A DNA stretch of 19,258 nucleotides from CAZNUM01 sp046861615 (GCA_046861615.1 JBHHUS010000036.1:1-19258); one strand, 5' to 3'; counted from the stretch's first letter, positions 7,930 to 16,781 are shown. The notes: generated by a model from the sequence alone, not told the origin. Program-made: numbers and translations.

Positions 7930-8765
7930 TGCTGCACTACAATTACTTTGATTACTGTGTCACTGTAGGCATTTGAAAAATCCTGAGCCTCGAAAATCCA
8001 CTGGAAGGTCCCCAGTGTGGCCGATTCCGTCAGACTGACAGTCATAGTGTAAGTTCCATCACCCTTCTGTAAATCGCCAGAACCGGAAGCGCCGCCACCA
8101 TCATCGTAAAGAGGGATAGGATCACCGTTATTCATAAACGAATCAAGTTGGGTATGATAGGAGCGAAAATGAACCCGGCGAATATCCTCTAATCCGTTGG
8201 CATCGTACACATTGCATGTCACCGGGAAACTAATCGTATTTACCACGTTCGGGTCCGCATTGCTGGTTGGACGGATAACAGTGTCCGGCACCCAGGCTGA
8301 AAGGATTCTGGGACGGATATTCCCCAACAAATAGGCGGCCGCCAACGTCTCCGTATTATTCCCATATCGTACCAGGATTGAAAAATAAACCGAATCTTTA
8401 GCCGTACTGGGTAGTACATTCACCAGGTTGGAAGAGGAATTAGAAAATTTCCGCGCGAAAATCAAGTCACCGGCAATAATATCTCCATCGGTACCATCAT
8501 CATTCATTCTCAGGGTATCGGCGGTAGCCGTGGAATCCAGTCCCTGCCACAGTACCATCACCGAATCCAATCCCCGACCTTTGTAACTGGAGCGCAGGCT
8601 GGCAGCTACATAAATTTTGTTGGATGCCTGAAGAAAGGAAAAATCCACTGCTCCGATGGGAAAGGTTTCTTTCACCGCTGCCGTTTTACTGCAACTCATC
8701 ATCACAACTAACAGGGATACTCCCAGGAAATTCCGTAATAATGTTTCTTTAAGCAACCGAATCAT
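7926..8765 (-). CDS. Lipoprotein with two Asp/Gly-rich Ig-like repeats
   Basis: About 279 residues from the ATG at 8763-8765, chosen because it makes an ATGA overlap with the upstream stop and starts just before a lipoprotein signal (MIRLLKETLLRNFLGVSLLV, then VMMSC with Cys25). A longer frame from 8828 would put 21 odd residues first. Two similar segments are visible: MNDDGTDGDIIAGDLIFARKF (87-107), and one at about 220-243 with YDDGGG...GDLQKGDGTYTMTV. Each is a DDG...GD...GDG-type turn followed by a strand, typical of Ig-like or 'choice-of-anchor' domains of surface proteins in this bacterial group, and perhaps Ca2+-binding. No specific function is recognised. Its place between the cyclase-like enzyme and the propeller protein suggests an accessory envelope component of the same module. 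Confidence 0.75.
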   Translation of the reverse strand: MIRLLKETLLRNFLGVSLLVVMMSCSKTAAVKETFPIGAVDFSFLQASNKIYVAASLRSSYKGRGLDSVMVLWQGLDSTATADTLRMNDDGTDGDIIAGDLIFARKFSNSSSNLVNVLPSTAKDSVYFSILVRYGNNTETLAAAYLLGNIRPRILSAWVPDTVIRPTSNADPNVVNTISFPVTCNVYDANGLEDIRRVHFRSYHTQLDSFMNNGDPIPLYDDGGGASGSGDLQKGDGTYTMTVSLTESATLGTFQWIFEAQDFSNAYSDTVIKVIVVQQ

Positions 8766-9679
8766 TTCTGTCCATAAATATAATGCACCATGAGGGTACC
8801 TATCTGTTCCAGGCTGTTGGCGGAACAATGTTCCTGGATATCATCGTGGGTATGCCAGTAATTCTGGTAGCGGTTGGGATAATCAAAATCAATGATATCC
8901 ACTGCTTTTATGCCCGCCAGTTCAAACAGGGGAACATGGTCATCAAAAATGGTATGACGGGCCTCCGCGTGGAAAGCCGGTAATTCCAGTTGCCGGGCTA
9001 ATTTCCAGAGGGTGCGCACCAGTTCCGGATTCTGTTGCAGTGAAATGCGTTCAATATAGAGTTCCAATTCCGCATCGCCCACCATATCCAGGTTAATTGC
9101 TTCCCGGATACCAGTAATTGGCACGTTCCGGGCAAAATATTGGGAGCCCTGGGCGTAAGACCAGGAATTACCACTTTCTCCCAGGTCTTCCCCGTCGAAT
9201 AATACCAGGGTAACACCAACCGGTGGAGGGTTGGCATTCAAAATGCCTGCTAATTCCATAATAACAGCCACACCGCTGGCGCCGTCATTGGCCCCACTTA
9301 TAGGTTCCCGACGACGGTTGGGATCGGGATCCTGGTCTCCCCAGGGGCGGGTATCCCAGTGAGCAGTGATCAAAATTTGTGGTTCCTGCTCAGGATGAAA
9401 TTGAGCAATAATATTCTGTAATTGAAATGTTTCACCGGTTCTGGTAACCGTGTAACTGAATGGTTGGACAAACATAGTGTCAGCCAGAGACTGAAAATGC
9501 TCCAGAATATAATTTAAAGTTTTCCCGTAACCCTCTGAACCGGGGTTTCGGGGACCAAAAGCGCATTGTTGTTGAAGATAGGTAAATGCCTGTCCACCAT
9601 TAAAGGTAGGAATGGAGTCCCGGCACTGAACATTCGTCAGCGCCAGGACAACAGTGATATGAATCAGGTTGATTTTCAT
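8762..9679 (-). CDS. M28-family glutaminyl-cyclase-like enzyme (exported)
   Basis: 305 residues, M28 zinc-peptidase fold, closest by motif to the animal-type glutaminyl cyclases also found in Bacteroidota. These convert N-terminal Gln to pyroglutamate. The N-terminal helix block FGPRNPGSEGY (41-51) is typical. Metal and catalytic motifs are AHWDTRP (106-112), GANDGASG with D132 (129-136), FDGEDLGE with E164/D165 (161-168), LDMVGD with D198 (197-202), DDHVPLF (246-252) and YWHTHDD with W275/H276 (274-280). The DDH, DIIDFDYP and W-H-T-x-D-D string matches cyclases better than broad aminopeptidases. An aminopeptidase remains possible. The N-terminus is a signal, perhaps lipidated at Cys19, but the lipobox NVQC is weak. 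ATGA overlaps join it to sprA and to the lipoprotein gene. Placement beside a T9SS translocon fits a role in capping exported N-termini. Confidence 0.85.
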   Translation of the reverse strand: MKINLIHITVVLALTNVQCRDSIPTFNGGQAFTYLQQQCAFGPRNPGSEGYGKTLNYILEHFQSLADTMFVQPFSYTVTRTGETFQLQNIIAQFHPEQEPQILITAHWDTRPWGDQDPDPNRRREPISGANDGASGVAVIMELAGILNANPPPVGVTLVLFDGEDLGESGNSWSYAQGSQYFARNVPITGIREAINLDMVGDAELELYIERISLQQNPELVRTLWKLARQLELPAFHAEARHTIFDDHVPLFELAGIKAVDIIDFDYPNRYQNYWHTHDDIQEHCSANSLEQIGTLMVHYIYGQK

Positions 9680-12600
9680 CCCCGAATCGCCAGATTTACG
9701 TCAAAACCAAAATCGCGGTCAATCTTTTTACCAGTATGTTTGGAGTCGCTTTCACGATATTCCCAGATAATACTGCCGCTGACGTTATTAGAGAAGGAAT
9801 AAGTAATCCGGATCCCTGTTTTCCAGCTGGAAGTAAAGGCTGTCTCGGCAAATTTCGTCGCTTGTAGTGCTTTTTGTTGTGTTCTGTTTTTGTTCATGTC
9901 AAAGTTGAAGGTGAAATTAACCTGATTCTGGACCTTAAAATCATTAAAAAATGGAATCGGGATTGTAAATCCACCACGGCGCATATAATTGGCGGTGGCG
10001 TTATAGGAGCGGTCGCTGAGGAGTTTTTGACCACCATTGGGAGATTCGTCTCTTGAAAGGGTACGATTATGCCGGAGTGTCACAGCTACTCCATTTTTCA
10101 GTGCCAGGGTTACACCGATCACCGGGGAGAAATTTATGTTCACCCGGGTCGAGCGTTCCTGCTCGTGGTTAGCGCTGATGAAATTTCCTACAGCAAACAA
10201 AGGCATGGCAGGTCCCTTGAATTGTTCAAACTGCCAGGAACGGGCTTCTTTACCGCTGACAGCATGATCCAGAGAAACGGTTCGGACCCACTTGCGTAAA
10301 TAGCGATTCCGTTCTAATCCAGTCCAGCGCAGGGACCAACCAACGAAGGGAAATCCGCTATTCAAATGTTTACCATAGGACAAATAATCTCTGGAAAGTG
10401 TACGCTGTTCCAGACCGGAGCCGCGCAGGTTGGTAGAAACACTCTGAGCAAAATTCATGGAAAGGGAAATTTGTCGGGAAAGATTTAAACCGGTCCGAAT
10501 AGAAAAATCCCGTTTATGATCCCGGCTGCCAGTATTCGTGCCAACCTGGTCGGAATAGGGCAGTCCATGATCGGCCAACCAGCCCATCCGGTAACCCATG
10601 GGTGGGGTCCCAAGAACACCACGACCGGTCCGGTTGATATTTTCCGTATAGCTGAAATTAATCGGATTAATTTTCTTAGACCAGGTGTAGAGGGCATGGA
10701 GGAAAGCACTTTCACTGGTACTCCCGCTGGATACTTTTTTACGGGATTCCTCTCCTTTTTTACGTTTAACTCCGGGTTCTTTCAATTCATCGGATTTCGG
10801 TTTACCCTGCTCCTCAACCGGTTGAGTCCGGGAACGAGTGCGACTACGGGAAGAAGTACGACTTCGCTGCTGGCTGCCTGGACGAGTACCGCCGGTGGGT
10901 TTATAAAACATTTCAATTAATTTAATCGGAGAGATACTCAACCCTGAAGAAAAACGTAATTGATTACCAATATTCGCACCGTCGATAGTACTGTTGCGGT
11001 CTTTATTCCAGCGGTAGTTAGCAGAATAGGAAAAAGTTGGTTTTAACCAATCGGTAATGATCGGATTATAGGAAGTATTTAAATTTTCCTGGATATCAGT
11101 TACCACACCGGGGTCGCGGTTCTTCGCTGCCAGCCAGGCATAACCACGATATTCATTCAAATTACTTTTAATCGACCGGGAATACTTGGTTTTCACTGTT
11201 TCCGTCAGTTGATAATCCATGGAATAAGATTGATTCAGATTAAAATCATAAACATCCGGCGAAGGCGCTCCTTTCCAGGGTTGCTTCTGGGTCAGTCTTT
11301 CCGCGAAATTCAAACCGACATTCACGTTGGAAGGTGTATAATACAAGTGAGCACTACCCAGCTTGGGTCCCACCCAGGGCACCTCGGATAGCCATTTCAG
11401 GGGCATAAAATAATTATTGCGACCAAATGGCAGAGCGTAATTCACCTGGCCACGGTAATTCTCGCTGAGTACCCGCTTCTGAATTTCGTTGGACTGTCGT
11501 GTTCGGCTGGCAGAAAAATTAGTATTCAGTTTGTCCAGTGAATATTTAATCAGGCGATTATCCGATTTTGAGGTTTTTGAGGTTTTAACAGACACATTAA
11601 CCGTCTGCGATTTTGAAAGGATTGAATCCGGCATTGTGGAACTCAGGACTTCAATATCCTGACCGGGATAATATTTGGGACGGTTCACCACATTGGCAAA
11701 GCTGGTGGAAAGGGGAACACTTAGCCCCCATTTAGCAGGCAGAATTTTGTCCAGTTTAATACTGGTGTTGAAATTGAAATTTTCACCGGTAGTATTAGAA
11801 CCAAGACGCTGCTGGAGGGTGTGAAAATCAGCATCCTGGCGTTTATAGATCAGGGAGGTATTGGCAATATCGCCCAGGTTGAACCTTCCCTGGAGACGCA
11901 TGGAGATACCCCGGTCCCGCCGGACACCGCTGAGGCGCAATTCATCCAGCCAGACTTCTCCGCTGACTGGTTCATCAGCCCGATTCCGGACTCCTACAAT
12001 GAAAAACTGAATTCGATTTAGGGAGGGCTGGCCCTGAATATGAATTTCCTTACCGGTGAAAACACCTGTCTCATCAGTAAAACGATACACCTTGACATCA
12101 GCAGAATCGGTAAAACTATCGGTTTCCCGGAATTTTTCAACATCGGTGGAATCCTGAAGTTTTAAGCGGGTGAGCCAATTCAGGTCAAGATTAATCTGGT
12201 TCCGTTTCAATTCTTCATCCCAGCCATTATAAACCGGCTGACGTAATTCGTAATAATTATCACCGAAACCAAATTGAAGGAAGAATTCCACCTGCGTCTC
12301 CTGGGTATTAATCCAGGGGCTGTGGCCATAGACAAACATTTTCATTCGATCATAAGTCAGATAACTCTTGGCCCGTTCACCGGAGAGGGCGATCAAAGTT
12401 TTCATAGCGGCGCCACTGTAACCGCCAGGCAGATCATCAAATTTCAGCACCAGGGATTGTTCTTTTGAACGGATCTGGTTGATACGGTCGTATTCTCCGC
12501 GTACCCCCCGTGGTGGCTGGTAACCGGCATTGTCATCCGTATTTACTACTGCAATGGAAAAGATTGAATCCGAATTTTGCAGATTAAAGGGCTCCTCCGA

Positions 12601-15600
12601 AGCCGCCGCCAGACCAATTTCCAACCATTCATTCCCCACCAGTTCCACCTTCGCTACCTGAACAATAGTAGTTGTATCCATGTCAGTGACGACCAAACGT
12701 AAATGGTGAATATTATTCCATTCCCGGTTTCCCCCCGGTACTAGCGGCTCAAAATCCACCAGGGGAACCCGGAACAGCCGCCAACCGGTAGGGACGCCGT
12801 TTTTCTTGGTCTCCCCTGCCAGATAAGTTGTATCAGATAGTGAAAACGTTTTAGTAAAATAATCATTGGTACGATCCAGAAAACCGGTGCGGTCCAGATC
12901 CTCTGTATCCGGATATTTCCCCGCATCCAGAGCATTCCTTTCCGTTCCGTTAATCCGGGAATAATCCTGACTGCCTTCCCGGTAATACCAGTTATCCCCG
13001 TTAGGATCCTCCGGGTCCACATCATCGTGGACGTTTATCAGTTCAGTTTCACCTTCATCCTTTAACTCCTGGTAAGTGGGTCCCTCTGGATCCAGACAAC
13101 TGCCCCAACCGTCTTCAAATTCATCCGGGCAACCATCCAGGCCAACATCTTCCTTATCCGCCAGTATACCATCACCAATCAATCCGCCAACAGGGATGTC
13201 CTCCGTATTCAGTTTACCATTACCATCCCAGTCTTCACTGATCTGTCCCAAATCAACGCTTAATTTCCCTACTTCACCCCGGACCCAGATTTCGAAAAAT
13301 TTAGTCTGGGTTTGATCATAGTCTCCGGTATAGAATGGAATGGTGATACCCGCCCAGATTGAATCCCGGGGTACCTGCTCTTGGTGGGAACGTACTTTGG
13401 ATTTCAATACCAGGATGTCAGTGGTTTCATTCTGAGCCTGGATGGAGGTGGAAAGATTGGGCCAGATATCGTTGGTACGCACCTGATAGGTGGGATTGTA
13501 CCAGTTCAAACGGGCCCGGTAACGCTGGTTAAACGGCTGGCCGGTCCGGAGATCAAGGGGAGCGGAGGATTCTTTCCAGAAACGGCGCTGCACTGATAAA
13601 GACGTGGTTCTTTTGGAACCTTCAAAATCATCAATATAGGCCACGCCGTTGGCATCGCCGGTGGCGGAGTTATTCACCGGATTGGGATTGGGCAGGATCT
13701 GGGCGAATTCACCCTCAACGGAAAATTTAGATGGTGCATCGGTTTCAATCATCGGCAAACGATCCAGAGCGCGGGTAAGGCCGGAGATTTCATTTTCCAA
13801 CCGGCCATTCATACCCCAGATGAAATTCCGCATGGGTTCATAACCCACCTCCACCTTTTCATTCACCACCGATTGGTTGTAATAAAGCGCCGTACCACCC
13901 AGGAAGGAGTGTTCACCCAGGTCCATCTGGGAGCGGAGCCCCAGAACGGTTCGTTTATCAAAGGTTACCAGTTGGTGTTTGTCATAAACCACCCGGATGT
14001 CAGCATTTGGATCAACATCTTCATTCAGTATAATCGTTCCTGAAAAGTAATCGATCTGATAATCGATGCTTCGTTTAAGGGGAACTTCTCCCTTGAATAC
14101 CTGCTCGCTCCCTTCTACTACCATGAAACCAAGGTTAATAGTAGAACTCTGGTTGGCATAATCCACTTCAATGGTAAACCGGTTGTCGTTGGAGATATCC
14201 GTACGCTGGGTCGTAGTGTACATCTTTCCAGCTCCCAGGGCCCCTTTCAGAGCAGCATTCTGGTTTCCGCCCGGGAGGGAGTCAGCTGAAACAAAGGGAT
14301 AAAAAGACGGTAAAATCAATTCACCATTCTGAAGATTTATCACGTTCGGATTTGAAAGGTCCACTTTCTGGTCTGCAAGACGCTCACCATTCTCATTCAC
14401 ACTGTCCAATCCAAAATAGGTAATGTAGGGCGTACCCAGGGGATCCAGATGACTGGGTACGGGCAGGCGTTCATTGACGATCCGCAATTCAAAACCCTCC
14501 TGATTGATGGCAGAGGCACCCAGGTAATACACATTCTTAAACATAAGCGGCCAAACCGGATGAGCAGGTGTCATGGAGCGGGGTTTGAGCATTTTCAACT
14601 CCAGATGATCATTTTCAGGAGTAATACCCATTCCCACGACCATAACAGTATCTCCCGTAGTTCGGTCAGCCAACACGAAAGTACAGCCCAGTACTTCATC
14701 GTTCACTTTTTGTCGCAGGCGGATATAACCCAAATCCTCACTAATAATATAGTCTTGACCCTGTTCCAAACGCTTGAAGGTCCCAGTCTGGTCATAACTT
14801 TCATCGTGATTGTTCAGATCCGCATAAGCCGTGCCGGGATTGGTCTCGGCATTAGTGCTCTGGTCAAGCTGGTACAATTCAAACTGCCGGATAATGACAT
14901 TCCCGATCAGGTGAAAGCCATCTTTCAGGGGATAAAATGAAGGAATCTGAACGCGGTAAAGACTCCCATCGGTTACTACCGTTGTATCAATTCCGTCACG
15001 GAACCAGGGGTAGATGAAAAAATACTTATTCTTGATATAGTCATAATCCTTGATTTTGACGGTTTGAGCCTCATTACTACCTTTATATTCCTGGGATTTT
15101 TTTTCCGTATTGACCACCGAAGCAATAGCAGTCACATCCACGGGGCCGAACTTGGAGACGGTTTTCACGCCGAACAGACCTTTGTGATTGGCAGAACCCA
15201 TAAGGGACTGGGAACCAGGCAGATTCAGGGAAACATTTCCCGCCTCCACCTTCTGAATAATATCATCTTCTTCACCTTGATATGAAATCCGGATATTGTT
15301 TTCCCAGTCAAAGTCCCGTTCAGAATCATGGTCCACTTTCACCGAAACCCGGTCACCGATCTTGCCCTCCACGGATATACGCTGGGTTTGGTCAAATTCA
15401 AGGTGCGTGTTCTGGGTTTCACTGATTTTGGAACGGATCAATTCCTGGTCCTGGAATACCATTTTACCTTTCAGGGAGACATTACCGGTGGCGTTGATAG
15501 AAACCCGCCCGATATTTTCCACATCCACTCCGACCACTTCAATCCCCTGTCCCCGGCGGGATTGTTTTTCAGTAGCGGCCCCCTTGCCTTTACCTCCCTC

Positions 15601-15981
15601 CTTTACTGCCAGCAGTAGTTGTTTCTGACGGTTCAATCTTATCATTTGCTCCACGTACCAGTCTACCGGGGCAACAAAGGGGATTTGGTAAACAACACCA
15701 CCCACTGTTTCTGATAAGGTGACGTAGGACCACTGATCATCGATGGTGGCCCGGGAGATTCGCCGGGCAGGAAATTTAATTAAACCGCGGGGGCTTACCA
15801 GTGTATCAGCGGGCATAATCAGGGAGGGGCTACCGCTATCAAAGGGATAATAAAGCAGAGTAGTTGGAAAGGAACTACGGGGAAGCAGGTCCGGAAGGAT
15901 GCTCGAATCTTGTCCGTGAACTTGAGAACCAAGTCCAAGGCTCAAACAGAGTACCACGCTGACTATCCGGTCCCTAAACAC
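9676..15981 (-). CDS. sprA: SprA, T9SS outer-membrane translocon
   Basis: 2101 residues; Flavobacterium SprA is about 2400. SprA forms the very large single-chain barrel through which T9SS cargo crosses the outer membrane. The signal peptide (1-23) ends V-H-G before Gln24. Family hallmarks: the N-terminal region with VSVKVDHDSERDFDWENNI (212-230), YIDDFEGSKR (782-791), VDLGQISED (909-917), EVWLDELRLSGV (1342-1353) followed by MRLQGRFNLGD (1361-1371), then long runs of barrel strands to the C-terminus (FGFDVNLAIRG). Oddities are an Asp-rich Ca2+-loop-like stretch (911-1000) and an Arg/Ser- then Lys-rich linker (about 1703-1752). The start is GTG (15979-15981), with AGGAGG 11 bases upstream and the signal peptide right after it. 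First gene of the nine-gene operon; its stop overlaps the cyclase-like gene (ATGA). The frame is intact throughout. Confidence 0.95.
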   Translation of the reverse strand: MFRDRIVSVVLCLSLGLGSQVHGQDSSILPDLLPRSSFPTTLLYYPFDSGSPSLIMPADTLVSPRGLIKFPARRISRATIDDQWSYVTLSETVGGVVYQIPFVAPVDWYVEQMIRLNRQKQLLLAVKEGGKGKGAATEKQSRRGQGIEVVGVDVENIGRVSINATGNVSLKGKMVFQDQELIRSKISETQNTHLEFDQTQRISVEGKIGDRVSVKVDHDSERDFDWENNIRISYQGEEDDIIQKVEAGNVSLNLPGSQSLMGSANHKGLFGVKTVSKFGPVDVTAIASVVNTEKKSQEYKGSNEAQTVKIKDYDYIKNKYFFIYPWFRDGIDTTVVTDGSLYRVQIPSFYPLKDGFHLIGNVIIRQFELYQLDQSTNAETNPGTAYADLNNHDESYDQTGTFKRLEQGQDYIISEDLGYIRLRQKVNDEVLGCTFVLADRTTGDTVMVVGMGITPENDHLELKMLKPRSMTPAHPVWPLMFKNVYYLGASAINQEGFELRIVNERLPVPSHLDPLGTPYITYFGLDSVNENGERLADQKVDLSNPNVINLQNGELILPSFYPFVSADSLPGGNQNAALKGALGAGKMYTTTQRTDISNDNRFTIEVDYANQSSTINLGFMVVEGSEQVFKGEVPLKRSIDYQIDYFSGTIILNEDVDPNADIRVVYDKHQLVTFDKRTVLGLRSQMDLGEHSFLGGTALYYNQSVVNEKVEVGYEPMRNFIWGMNGRLENEISGLTRALDRLPMIETDAPSKFSVEGEFAQILPNPNPVNNSATGDANGVAYIDDFEGSKRTTSLSVQRRFWKESSAPLDLRTGQPFNQRYRARLNWYNPTYQVRTNDIWPNLSTSIQAQNETTDILVLKSKVRSHQEQVPRDSIWAGITIPFYTGDYDQTQTKFFEIWVRGEVGKLSVDLGQISEDWDGNGKLNTEDIPVGGLIGDGILADKEDVGLDGCPDEFEDGWGSCLDPEGPTYQELKDEGETELINVHDDVDPEDPNGDNWYYREGSQDYSRINGTERNALDAGKYPDTEDLDRTGFLDRTNDYFTKTFSLSDTTYLAGETKKNGVPTGWRLFRVPLVDFEPLVPGGNREWNNIHHLRLVVTDMDTTTIVQVAKVELVGNEWLEIGLAAASEEPFNLQNSDSIFSIAVVNTDDNAGYQPPRGVRGEYDRINQIRSKEQSLVLKFDDLPGGYSGAAMKTLIALSGERAKSYLTYDRMKMFVYGHSPWINTQETQVEFFLQFGFGDNYYELRQPVYNGWDEELKRNQINLDLNWLTRLKLQDSTDVEKFRETDSFTDSADVKVYRFTDETGVFTGKEIHIQGQPSLNRIQFFIVGVRNRADEPVSGEVWLDELRLSGVRRDRGISMRLQGRFNLGDIANTSLIYKRQDADFHTLQQRLGSNTTGENFNFNTSIKLDKILPAKWGLSVPLSTSFANVVNRPKYYPGQDIEVLSSTMPDSILSKSQTVNVSVKTSKTSKSDNRLIKYSLDKLNTNFSASRTRQSNEIQKRVLSENYRGQVNYALPFGRNNYFMPLKWLSEVPWVGPKLGSAHLYYTPSNVNVGLNFAERLTQKQPWKGAPSPDVYDFNLNQSYSMDYQLTETVKTKYSRSIKSNLNEYRGYAWLAAKNRDPGVVTDIQENLNTSYNPIITDWLKPTFSYSANYRWNKDRNSTIDGANIGNQLRFSSGLSISPIKLIEMFYKPTGGTRPGSQQRSRTSSRSRTRSRTQPVEEQGKPKSDELKEPGVKRKKGEESRKKVSSGSTSESAFLHALYTWSKKINPINFSYTENINRTGRGVLGTPPMGYRMGWLADHGLPYSDQVGTNTGSRDHKRDFSIRTGLNLSRQISLSMNFAQSVSTNLRGSGLEQRTLSRDYLSYGKHLNSGFPFVGWSLRWTGLERNRYLRKWVRTVSLDHAVSGKEARSWQFEQFKGPAMPLFAVGNFISANHEQERSTRVNINFSPVIGVTLALKNGVAVTLRHNRTLSRDESPNGGQKLLSDRSYNATANYMRRGGFTIPIPFFNDFKVQNQVNFTFNFDMNKNRTQQKALQATKFAETAFTSSWKTGIRITYSFSNNVSGSIIWEYRESDSKHTGKKIDRDFGFDVNLAIRG

Positions 15982-15992
15982 TCAGGGATCGT

Positions 15993-15998
15993 CCTCCT
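15993..15998 (-). promoter_or_regulatory. Ribosome binding site of sprA
   Basis: The minus strand reads AGGAGG here, 11 bases before the GTG start of sprA. The match is perfect but the spacing is longer than usual. It supports the GTG as start, since no ATG lies nearby and the signal peptide begins directly at it. An 8-base direct repeat (plus-strand TCAGGGAT at 15982-15989 and 16023-16030) flanks this site. Confidence 0.6.
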
Positions 15999-16037
15999 GT
16001 TAATTACTTAATACAAACCCCTTCAGGGATTAATCCG

Positions 16038-16670
16038 TTAACGTTGAGGCGATAGTCGGCTCCTTTGTTTAACCTTGGACATCTGATAATTGACTCGGTA
16101 GAATTTTACGAATTTTTTTAATGCTTTGCCACGGTGAGATATACGATTCTTTTTTACCCTGGGAAGTTCCGCATAGGTCTGATTAAGGTCTAAAAGCAAA
16201 AAGATCGGATCGTAACCAAATCCGTTGGAACCGCGCGGAGAATCAATGATTCGACCTTTGGTAATGCCTTCCGCCTGAAATTCCTGCTGATCATTAATAA
16301 AGGTCACCACCGTGCGGAAATGAGCGCGACGGCGGTAAATGGGGACGGTGGACAGTTCTTGTAACAAACGTTTATTGTTATCTTCATAGGTGGCTTGTTC
16401 ACCGGCAAACCGGGCAGACCGGACACCGGGGGCTCCATTCAAGGCCTCTACTTCCAGTCCTGTGTCATCCGCCAGAACCGGGAAACCGGTCAAATGGTGA
16501 ACCGTACGGGCTTTCAGCAGCGAATTTTCTTCCAGGGTGGCGCCGGTTTCTTCAATATCCCCCACTGCCGGGAAATCCTCCAGTGTCAGGATTTCCACAT
16601 CCAGTTTTCTCAAAAGGGCAGTCAATTCCTGCCGTTTATGACGGTTATGGGTGGCTAGAACAATTTTCAT
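16038..16670 (-). CDS. rdgB: RdgB/HAM1-family XTP/dITP pyrophosphatase
   Basis: 210 residues from the ATG at 16668-16670. It removes non-canonical purine triphosphates (ITP, dITP, XTP) from the nucleotide pool by hydrolysis to the monophosphate, in the cytoplasm. Family motifs are complete: ATHNRHKRQE (6-15, substrate loop), the ETGATLEENSLLKA block (41-54), LADDTGLEVEAL (66-77, with the catalytic Asp pair), GAPGVRSARFAG (79-90), RGSNGFGYDPIF (145-156) and the C-terminal ISHRGKAL (177-184). A longer frame opens at 16754, but family proteins begin at MKIVLATHN, so the inner ATG is used; GGGG lies shortly before it. A basic tail (185-210) runs slightly beyond the usual end. It lies 56 bases upstream of sprA on the same strand and may share its transcript. 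Confidence 0.94.
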   Translation of the reverse strand: MKIVLATHNRHKRQELTALLRKLDVEILTLEDFPAVGDIEETGATLEENSLLKARTVHHLTGFPVLADDTGLEVEALNGAPGVRSARFAGEQATYEDNNKRLLQELSTVPIYRRRAHFRTVVTFINDQQEFQAEGITKGRIIDSPRGSNGFGYDPIFLLLDLNQTYAELPRVKKNRISHRGKALKKFVKFYRVNYQMSKVKQRSRLSPQR

Positions 16671-16781
16671 TATCATACCCCGGATAAGGCTTGGGAAGGT
16701 AGGCAGAAAATAGGACTGTGAACACGAAAAAATATGTTCCCGAATTTTAACCAAAATCTGGTGAATAGCTGAAGTTTAAAT

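Noticed and set aside
8766..8828. Longer start for the lipoprotein
   Set aside because: The ATG at 8765 gives both an ATGA overlap and an immediate lipoprotein signal; the extension hides that signal.
10732..10884. Nucleic-acid-binding SR domain
   Set aside because: It sits within an outer-membrane barrel protein, where a disordered loop is the more likely explanation.
14449..14940. 163-residue plus-strand open frame opposite sprA
   Set aside because: Antisense shadow of a clear family protein; no motif, no ribosome site, no promoter seen.
16671..16754. Longer start for rdgB
   Set aside because: The family's proteins begin at the MKIVLATHN block; the extra 28 residues have no family match.
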